NCBI GenBank assembly: GCA_946122785.1
Contig: CAMGYJ010000005.1
Span: forward strand, 77,990,547-78,054,546
DNA length: 64,000 nt
Direction of reading: 5' to 3'
Source: Linum tenue
Lineage: Eukaryota; Streptophyta; Magnoliopsida; Malpighiales; Linaceae
Of this stretch, positions 56,500 through 64,000 are shown piece by piece. A program made the position numbers and the translations under genes. How positions within the stretch are numbered: position 1 is the stretch's first letter; every line of letters begins with the position of its first letter. A model generated the notes under the pieces. It made no database searches, was not told where the DNA came from, and was given only the letters and a program-made list of their open reading frames with translations.

Positions 56500-57178
56500 A
56501 AGCAAACCCGTGAAGGCACAAGTGGGACAAAGCAAACTGTCAATGCAGAAACCAAGCTGTGAAGGATAAGATTCTGCTTCTGGCAATCAATCAGCACTTC
56601 TCCAAGCTTAAGCCGAGCTCCAATGGTGATGAAGATCGATCTAGGGCGCTTGGAGAATCTGGTTCGTCACTCTCTCTCTAGGTATCAACTTTCTATCTCT
56701 AAAACTCCGAACCCCTCAAAAATTGGTCTTCTTTCCCTTAAAAATCAGCAGGTTGTGATCCCCGGCCATAATTCCGGTCAGGTATTTTAGGTGCCCGGCC
56801 GGGGATTTCAAAACGCACAGCAGCAGCTAGGGGATTAATACCCGATCAAGGTTCAGAATACCCGATCGGGTATTTTAGCCATCCGGCCGAGACCCCTTCT
56901 GGAACTCTGGTGTCCAAAATGCTTTTCCCCGGCCTCTCTTTGCATTTTACCCGGCCGGGTATTCTAACTCCTGGCCGGGTATTTTCCTCTTCCAGCATCC
57001 CTTTACTCCAACGTCCTCCTTTTGACCCGAAACTCGTTCCCACGCCTCCATATCAACGCCAAGTCCTGAAATATGACATAAACGCACAACCTAGCGAGAA
57101 ATCAGCTTAAAACACGAGAATCGACTCTCAAACGGCTCAAGAATGGAGGTACAGACATGTGCAATTAATGGTCTATCA
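56500..57178 (-). repeat. Partial LTR and leader of the second Athila-like element
   Basis: The start TGATAGACCATTAATTGCAC parallels TGATAGCGTCGTATTTGCAC of the first element's LTR. Shared inner words are CGCTAGGTTGTG, ATATTTCAGG/GTATTTCAGG and GAGTTTCGGGTC. Since the other LTR is 1385 bases and less than 700 bases separate this start from gag, the LTR is internally deleted or cut short. Confidence 0.7.
56740..56965 (-). repeat. Palindrome cluster, CCCGGCCGGG core, in the second Athila-like LTR
   Basis: Contains the perfect 18-base palindrome AATACCCGATCGGGTATT (56857-56874), ACCCGGCCGGGT (56949-56960), and further copies GGCCGGGTATT, GCCCGGCCGGGG and CCCCGGCC. It lies 218-438 bases from the LTR start, the same place as the AATTACGG modules in the first LTR. 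Confidence 0.85.
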
Positions 57179-59463
57179 GAAGTCCATAGATATATCAACC
57201 CACGGTAACGAGGGAATGGGTAGTGGAGTGTACAATCCAGACGAGTGCACCTTCGATTTAGCTTGCTTGCACTCCACGCATCTAGCACATAAGCTCTCCA
57301 CATCGCTTTTCATATGAGGCCAATAGAAATGCTCTTGTAAGCAACTCAAAGTCTTGGCTACACCAAAGTGTGCCATCAATCCTCCTCCATGAGCTTCTTG
57401 TAGTAGCAATTCTCAAAGTGAAGTATGCGGTATGTAAAGTTGATTACCACGAAACAAGTAGCCCTCATGTCGATAGTACTTCCCTTCTCCATGCTTCACA
57501 CAAAGCTTGTAAATCTCTCGAAAATCACAATCCTCCTCATAGATGCTCTTGATTTGCTCGAATCCAAGGTATCTTGCATCCATGGTAGTGATCAACGTGT
57601 ATCTTCGCGATAATGCATCAGCAACTACGTTCTCCTTGCCTTGCTTGTACTTGATCACATAAGGGAATGATTCAATGAACTCCACCCAATGAGCATGCCT
57701 CTTATTCAACTTGTGTTGGGCCTTCAAATACTTGAGAGACTCATGATCAGTATGTAGGACGAATTCCTTTGGCCACAAGTAGTGTTGCCAAGTCTCCAAA
57801 GCTCGAACAAGCGCATAAAGCTCTTTATCATAAGTCGGGTAATTAAGCGTAGCTCCGCTCAACTTCTCGCTGAAATATGCAATGGGCCTCTTCTCTTGCA
57901 TCAATACAACGTCAATTCCCAATCCCGATGCATCACACTCCACTTCAAACATCTTGTTAAAATCTGGTAGCATCAGAACATGAGCATGAGTAAGCTTGTA
58001 CTTGAGGAGCTCGAATGCCTTCTCTTGCTCTTCTCCCCAATAAAATGCCATATTTTTCTTGACAATTGAGGTCAATGGTGCTGCAATGGTGCTGAATTTT
58101 GGCATAAATCGTCGATAAAAGCCAGCCAATCCATGAAAGCTTCTTACTTCACTCATGTTGGTAGGAGTAGGCCATGCTTGAATCGCTTTTACTTTCTCTT
58201 CATCGACTCAACTCCATTAGCACTCATGACAAAACCCAGAAACGCCACGCTTGAGGTGCAAAATGTACACTTGTTGAGGTTGGCATAGAGTTGCTCCTTC
58301 CTCAAAGTCTTCAACACGTCCCTCAAGTGCTCAAGGTGCTCTTCCATGCTCTTTGAGTAGAACAGAATGTCATCAAAGTAGACCACCACGAATTTTCCAA
58401 TGAATGATCTCAACACATGATTCATCAGCCTCATACACATACTTGGAGCATTTGTTAAGCCGAATGGCATCACCATCCATTCATAGAGACCATGCTTTGT
58501 TTTGAATGTTGTCTTCCACTCGTCTCCTTCCTTCATGCGAATTTGGTGATAACCATACTTTTGATCAATCTTTGAGAACATGCTAGACCTATGTAACTCA
58601 TCAAGCATGTCATCTAATCGAGGAATAGGATGACGATACTTAACGATTATTTGGTTAACTGCTCGGCAATCAACACACATCCTCCACGTATGGTCTTTCT
58701 TAGGCACGAGGATGACAGGAACCGCACAAAGACTCATGCTTTCACGAACATGTCCTTTCTCCATAAGATCATTGATTTGCCTTTGCAACTCCTTTGTCTC
58801 CTCTGGATTCGTCCTATAGGCTGCCTTGTTTGGAATGGTAGCCCCAGGAACGAAGTCAATTTGATGCTCTATCCCGCGGATTGGAGGTAATCCCTTTGGT
58901 GCTTCTTCGGGAAAGACATCCTCAAACTCTTCTAGTACCACTCGTGCCCTAGGTGTTACGTCTTGAATCAGCTCTTGGTTGAGTAACAATCCCTTGTATA
59001 GGACAATAATCATAGGAACCCGATCATAGAGGGCTTGCTTCATGTCTCCTTGTCGAGCTAGCATCAATGTCTTGGACTCCAAGCTACTCGAACCCTTCTT
59101 TGCACCCCTTGCAAATTGAGCCTTCTTCTCTTCCTCTCGAATTTGTTGCATTTGTAATTGATCATCATACACTTCCCTAGGAGATAGAGGCTTTAATACT
59201 ATTTTCTTACCTTGGTGCTTTAACGTGTATTTGTTGGTGACGCCGTCATGTTGAGCACTTCGATCAAACTGCCACGGCCTCCCAAAGAGAACATGAGCCG
59301 CTTGCATTAGCACCACATAACATGTTACTTCATCCTTGAATTTGTCAATGGAGAACTTCAATAAGACTTGTTTAGCCACTTTGATTGACCCATCTTCATT
59401 GAGCCATTGAAGAGTGTAGGGTTTGGATGAATCGTTGTTTTCAACCCCAACTTCTTCACACAA
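57179..59463 (-). pseudogene. Ty3 pol (protease end, RT, RNase H, integrase N-terminus), truncated
   Basis: The first frame (58189-59463) opens in the protease-RT linker and holds RT: GIEHQIDFVPG, RMCVDCRAVNQI, GLTNAPSMCMRLM and the catalytic VVYFDDILFYSKS. A frameshift at about 58190 leads to [14 protein letters not shown] and RNase H ([43 protein letters not shown]). Integrase then shows the HHCC zinc finger, [19 protein letters not shown] and CARCVECK, and stops at [11 protein letters not shown] where the Athila-like LTR begins. The style is chromovirus-like. The integrase core Asp residues beyond the first are lost from the window. Confidence 0.85.
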
Positions 59464-60871
59464 CTAGCACTAACCACATTGGTGCAACTCTCTCCATCAA
59501 TCACAACTGAAAGGGTCTTCCCATCCACTACACACCTCGTATGGAAGAGGTTCTCCCGTTGCTCAAGCTCCTCCTTTGGTTGGATGCTCAATACCCTTCG
59601 AGCTACACACAATCTGCATGGGGGTGTCTCAATCTCAAGGGCCTCATCTACCTCAGAATCTGATGTACCCTTCTCTTCTAGTGCTTCCTCTTCCTCACCA
59701 TCGGACACATATTCACCATTCTCCAATAAGCTCAATGCTCTTTTGCTTGGGCATTGGTTTGCCATATGCCCTCGTCCATGGCACTTGAAACATTGAATTC
59801 CACCGGAAGATGAACCCTGTTTGGTGCTAGGGTTTGGAATCTCCACCTTTGGCCCGAGTTTTGGTGCTTCTCTTGTAGGAACGGTCGGCCTAGGGTTTGT
59901 TGTAGGTGCTGGTATAGGCCTTGTAGTACTTGTAGAGGGTAGAAACCTCCTATTCTTCTGTTGCCTCTCCACCTTGCTGCACATGGACACCAAGTCTTCT
60001 ATCTCCACAAATTGCTGAATTTCCGCAACATTACGAAGCTCTCGGTTAAGACCATGTAGAAATCGAGCTATGGTAGCTTCCCTATCTTCACGAACATCAG
60101 CACGAATCATTAACAACTCCATTTCTCGATAGTAATCCTCGACACTCTTGTTGCCTTGTCGAAGAAGTTGTAATGCTTGGTGCATCTCAAGTTGATGATA
60201 GGCTGAAACAAATCGATCTCTCATGATTGCTTTTAACTCATCCCACATTTCAATAGGTCTGCGCCTATCTCTCCTCCTCTTCATGCTCAATTGATCCCAC
60301 CATACTAGGGCATAATCTATAAACTCGATAGTAGCCATCGCCACCTTCCTTTTCTCCGAATAATTTTGATTATCAAAATCAGCTCCATCTTGCATTCCCA
60401 ATCTAGATAAGCTTCTGGATTAATTGTTTCCTTGAACGAAGGCACAGTTATCTTCAAACCTCTTAGATCATCGTCATCATCTCGGTAAGCGCCTCCATCA
60501 TACTCGTACTCTTCATATCCTTCCTCGTCGTAGAAGGGATAATCTCTTCTTGTGCCACGAAACCCTCCCAATGGCCTATGCCGACGGATATGCTCGTACA
60601 TTGGACGTTGAGCAGGTCGTCCTACCCTTCTTTCTTCTCGTCGATCTCGAGGGTTGGCATTGTCAATAGGTCTTTCTTCTCATCGGTCTCTAGGGTTGGC
60701 ATTGTCAATGGGTTGGGGATGCTCTTGATCTCGAGGCGGAGGCTACTCTTGTCTGTGCCTCTCAATTGTTGTGATCTTCTCATCGGCTGCTATTTGGCGT
60801 TGAAGCACGGTCGCCAATTGTGTAGACAATTGTTCCATCATTGTCGCCAAGTTTTGAATCTGATCCTCCAT
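59358..60871 (-). pseudogene. Ty3 Gag and protease start, with stops
   Basis: Starts MEDQIQNLATMMEQL, stops near 60743 and again near 60690. The core reads DLRGLKITVPSFKE, NPEAYLDWECKMELI, YALVWWDQL and RFVSAYHQLEMHQALQLLRQG. The zinc knuckle is CFKCHGRGHMANQC. The protease region has SVVIDGESCTNVV. Frames join at about 60380 and 59460. Confidence 0.8.
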
Positions 60872-61017
60872 GATTTCTTGTTCAAGAAATCTTCCACGAA
60901 TGCTCTCTCCAAGATCGCCTTCTTGTCGCCCAAGAAACCCTTCAAAACATCCAAGATTTGCTTTCTTGACGTTCAAGATTTCCAAGAAACCTTGTCTTCT
61001 TCCTCGCGTTTGAACCA

Positions 61018-61031
61018 GGTTCTTGATACCA
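61018..61031 (-). other. Primer-binding-like site, altered
   Basis: On the minus strand TGGTATCAAGAACC, two bases after the LTR. It differs from the usual TGGTATCAGAGCC by an A/G shift. Confidence 0.65.
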
Positions 61032-61033
61032 CT

Positions 61034-61862
61034 TGATATGATCCTAATTCAAGAATCCACCCAAACTTGGACCAAAAATCAGAATTACGCAACGTCGAAC
61101 TCTTTTGGGGTTTTTTCTTTCTTCAATAACACGAAAATCAAAGATAGTCGCGGTAATAGATCAAACAGATCCGAACTCGTGAGAAGGTCCAATTGGTATA
61201 TGAAACCAATCAAACAATCTCCCCATGGATAAGGCCAATCGATATAGTCGATGCTCGCCAAAACTAGACGCGTTCTCTAGTTGATAAGACACCACTCAAT
61301 TCTCCTGAATCCTCAAAGGAGAGATTAAGCAAAAACATTCACAAAGGAACTCACACAAACTCACTTGTAATTGATTGAATGAAAACTTGAATGAAAAATA
61401 CATTGGTTGGACTCCTATTTATAGACCCACGAATCTAAACACAAAACAACTAAGAAAAAACAAATCCTATTTGAAAAAGGAAAACAAACACCTTAACAAA
61501 CAAGGAAAAGACTAAGTCAACAACTACCCTTGAACCTAGCCTTCAAATCCCCCCCCCCCCCTTTGTGTTCACACTTGAAATTCCGTTCACACCTTGTGTT
61601 CACACCATGATCTTTATCCATTGTTGATTCCATTCACACCTTGAGACTCATTCTCCATGGCCGACCCTCCTTCCCCGCTTTGAGCCAAATTTCGTGATCC
61701 ACATAGCTCAATAGTGTGATGGACTTTCCTTCTAGCAAATCCAAGCTTAAGCCCTCCAAATCCTTAGCCAAATAACTTGCAATTTGATCCCGAAAAGTCT
61801 TAGCCCTAGCTCGGCTCATTGGCCCTTCAACTTGAGTGTGTTTGGCTTTGATGACCTCATCA
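61034..61862 (-). repeat. 5' LTR of the chromovirus-like element (829 bp)
   Basis: Minus start TGATGAGGTCATC and end GATCATATCA. The first 230 bases are open and read EGPMSRARAKTFRDQI, the pol C-terminal tail. The start and end match the LTR of the element in the PPR gene in position and wording. It contains a 12-base C/G run at 61550-61561. Confidence 0.7.
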
Positions 61863-61911
61863 CCAATCCAATCCACCAATCCATGGATCCAATCCAATTG
61901 CCACCTCTAGT
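61863..61911. mobile_element. hAT end with GGATTGG repeats
   Basis: In reverse complement it reads TAGAGGTGGCAATTGG followed by repeated GGATTGG words, a hAT terminus. The Ty3 LTR begins directly inside it. Confidence 0.45.
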
Positions 61912-62330
61912 AACAAAACTTTCATTTTGCACGTATAAATAAAACATGTTTGAACGTATAACAAAAAGGTTATTTCATCCATCTATATCTAAAATTTTGT
62001 AAACTTTGCCTAATCAGCAGTCCGCGTCACTAGAAATATTAATAAAAAATTCATTGAACCCAACGAATTAAAACCAAACTACCCGAATTCTATACCCACC
62101 TCTATAAGAACCCGTAAACCCTTTATCCTAGCATCATTCTTCATCCTCATTCATCACCAAATTCTTATAGGGATCTAGACCGACATCGTCGCCTCCGTAA
62201 ACGAAGGCGAACATGACGAAGAGCAAGCCCAAACTCGAATCAAGCTCACCATTTCCACATCGGGATATTATGTCGACGCATTATTGGATCCAATCGTCGG
62301 GCTCTCCATCGACGCTTGATCAACAAGTGT
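61912..62330. other. No firm gene; a second hAT-like end and a 40-codon ORF
   Basis: ATACCCACCTCTA near 62092-62104 looks like another hAT terminus. A short ORF at 62213-62320 begins MTKSKPKLESSSPF; it has no recognised match and could be a small exon or chance. Confidence 0.35.
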
Positions 62331-64000
62331 GATGGTGATTACTAGCATTAAAAAGCATTTTAACCCATGATGCAATCAAGTTTTGCTTCATATCATTTGC
62401 ATGTGTTATTAACTTATTAGGTGATTGTGTTTGCATTATGTGCATAAGACAAAGAATGGAGGACTCAAGTGCATGAATGAGGGCAACTCTGAGATTGCAT
62501 GCAGAAGGAACAAATCAAGGCCTGGACAAACCAGACCACAAACTAGATCGTGCGACACGCTTGAGGTCACGATCGGGACTTCCAGTTCGCGGTCTCAGTC
62601 CGGATCCTTCAGTCCCAAAACCACGAGGGAGATCACGACGTCAACTTTCAATTTGCGGTCATGAACTTGAGCCCGTGAATCCGAATAAGCTGTAAGCATC
62701 ATCGTTCTGAGATCACACCATAGTTACAATGGTCATGAACGTGAACTCCTATGAAACAGGTCATTATCTCATCCGTACTCATGTTCACTATAAAAGAAGA
62801 GTGCTCTAGAGCTGAAAGTATAGGTTTTGGAAGATGAAATCCTCAAAATATAGTAGAGAGAGAATGAGCCTATTGGAGAAGAAGTAGAGCTTGAAGGGAA
62901 AAGGATGAGAGCTAGAAGATGAGGATTTCCAACAGTTTGGAGCTTTTTTATGATTTTTCTTCCCCTCTCCGTTTTTCTTTTTCCCTTCATGGGATAATTT
63001 TTTAAAGGACATGGGAGCTTAGTCTTCCAAATCCTAATTTAGGGTTTAGTATGTAATGGATGATATCTGTTAATCTATGGTCTGATTGAGTTCAATTATC
63101 GTTCTCCAATGCCTTAATTCATTGTTTATATTCATGCAGATGTTATTTGCATGTATTTTGCAATGGTTTGATGATCTAGAGACTACTTAGCTTAGGTAGA
63201 GGTGACCATCTCATATGTCTAGTGCTCAACTAATTGATATCTCTTGAATATTTCCATGACAACTTACTCATTTGAGTAGTGTGCGCATGGGTTAAACCCG
63301 TTTAAAGAGGATATATTGTCTTCCAAATCAAAGAATCTGATATGTGGCATCGAGTCAATGGGTGTGATAAGGAGGGAAATCGGGAAGCGTGAACTTCCAC
63401 CAATTTCCACATTAGTGACCCTCGCGCCTAGACTACCATGGATATGTTTACCAACAATTACATTTTATTTCCGATAGTTAGGGTGAGGGAGACGACTCCC
63501 TATGTATCGTTCTTTCTCTTCGCACATTTTTCTTAATTTTAATTTGCTTAGTACTCTACAAAACCCTAAAGATTCGATTAGATAACGACCACACTTAGAG
63601 AGTAGGCTATGTTACTAGGTCGGGGGATACGACTTCGGTCAACCGATGTACTATGGTGCCAACACGAGTTATATTTGACTCATATTGGAGTTGTTAGTGT
63701 TGTCAGTGATCGAGACCTACCTTTAAGGCTTATCAATAAGGTATACATAAAATTCATAAAGCATATTGAAAATGTATAAAAGATACTTCTAAGTGTTCAC
63801 TTATTCATTCACGGGCTCCCTCGTGTACCTGAGGACAACTTTGTGCAATTGTTTCTCCTCCTGTCTTGTATGAACACCACCAACAAATGGTGGTTTTTCT
63901 ATACTTGGAGGGATTATTGCCTGTTTGCTTATTGTTGCTTTCACGTTTCCTCTTCTTGTCGCTTATGATCCTTCACATAAGTGATCCGAGCCTAATTGCA
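62331..64000 (+). repeat. Probable long LTR or element flank, cut by the window edge
   Basis: No ORF is supported over 1.7 kb. Layout (TATAAAAGAAGAG near 62791 as a TATA box, a pyrimidine-rich leader, and a body with AGAGACTACTTAGCTTAGG style) resembles the long LTRs of plant Ty3 elements such as Athila or Tat. No second copy or primer-binding site is in view, so this is a weak call. Confidence 0.3.

Larger units (their letters stand above)
54543..57178 (-). mobile_element. Second Athila-like element, deletion remnant
   Basis: Minus orientation: partial 5' LTR starting TGATAGACC at 57178, a short leader, then gag truncated at 54543. No pol or 3' LTR remains. The LTR start interrupts integrase sequence of the neighbouring Ty3 element, giving the insertion order. 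Confidence 0.75.
57179..61862 (-). mobile_element. Chromovirus-like Ty3 element, 3' end lost
   Basis: Minus orientation: 5' LTR 61034-61862, primer-binding-like site, gag, protease, RT, RNase H and the start of integrase. The remainder should lie beyond the inserted Athila-like element but is absent at 54543, so a deletion followed the nesting. Gag and LTR are related to the element in the PPR gene. Confidence 0.85.

Noticed and set aside
61863..61911. Target duplication for the chromovirus-like element
   Set aside because: Only one side of the insertion is present in the window, so no duplication can be matched.
62806..63012. Minus-strand frame rich in S, F, L, K
   Set aside because: Low-complexity translation of a purine/pyrimidine-rich leader in a probable LTR; no domain seen.

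Overview
This is plant nuclear DNA, most likely from a dicot. The evidence is a 23-exon plant-type gene, a DYW-class PPR gene remnant, an unc-13/DUF810 gene remnant, and a dense layer of plant transposons (Athila-like, chromovirus-like and other Ty3 elements, Ty1/copia, a LINE, hAT, a MULE and MITEs). I see no prokaryotic genes, tRNA, rRNA or CRISPR. Nothing in the sequence fixes the species.

Layout. 1-9080: a 5'-truncated Athila-like Ty3 element with broken pol, an env-like ORF and a 1.4 kb 3' LTR, inserted in the 3' end of a LINE (9081-9294). 9295-11403: an old related LTR and a hAT remnant. 11404-18473: a minus-strand, pol-less Ty3-type element with very long LTRs built from short iterated motifs. 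18474-21271: hAT pieces and a pair of MITEs, one carrying a nested hAT. 21272-27713: a Ty1/copia element in tandem with a partial second copy; the two share one LTR. 27816-33879: C-terminal remnant of a DUF810 gene, with a second copia element (28026-32956) in an intron. 34335-36320: a Mutator-like element with long inverted repeats that carries a BEL1-like homeobox gene fragment and a nested hAT. 36566-41634: a DYW-type PPR pseudogene split by a pol-deleted Ty3 element. 42293-46624: a decayed copia element. 47493-53502 (minus): STT3A, the catalytic subunit of oligosaccharyltransferase. It is the only host gene here that reads as intact; I reconstructed all 23 exons in frame (787 residues). 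53806-54393: a hAT MITE just upstream of it. 54543-57178 (minus): a broken second Athila-like element that landed in the integrase of a chromovirus-like Ty3 element (57179-61862, minus). 61863-64000: hAT ends and a probable LTR.

The most interesting signals are not genes. (1) The Athila-like element carries six nested-palindrome modules built on the 8-mer AATTACGG, three ahead of its env-like ORF and three in its LTR. The second Athila-like LTR has a palindrome cluster at the same distance from the LTR start, between homologous flanks, but with an unrelated core (ACCCGGCCGGGT, AATACCCGATCGGGTATT). (2) Three hairpins flank the env-like ORF and show compensatory base changes. (3) A Pack-MULE has captured a transcription-factor fragment. 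(4) The splice donor of STT3A exon 1 is tandemly duplicated.

The host genes are unrelated neighbours with no operon logic. Most of the story is nested insertion and decay around one surviving essential gene.
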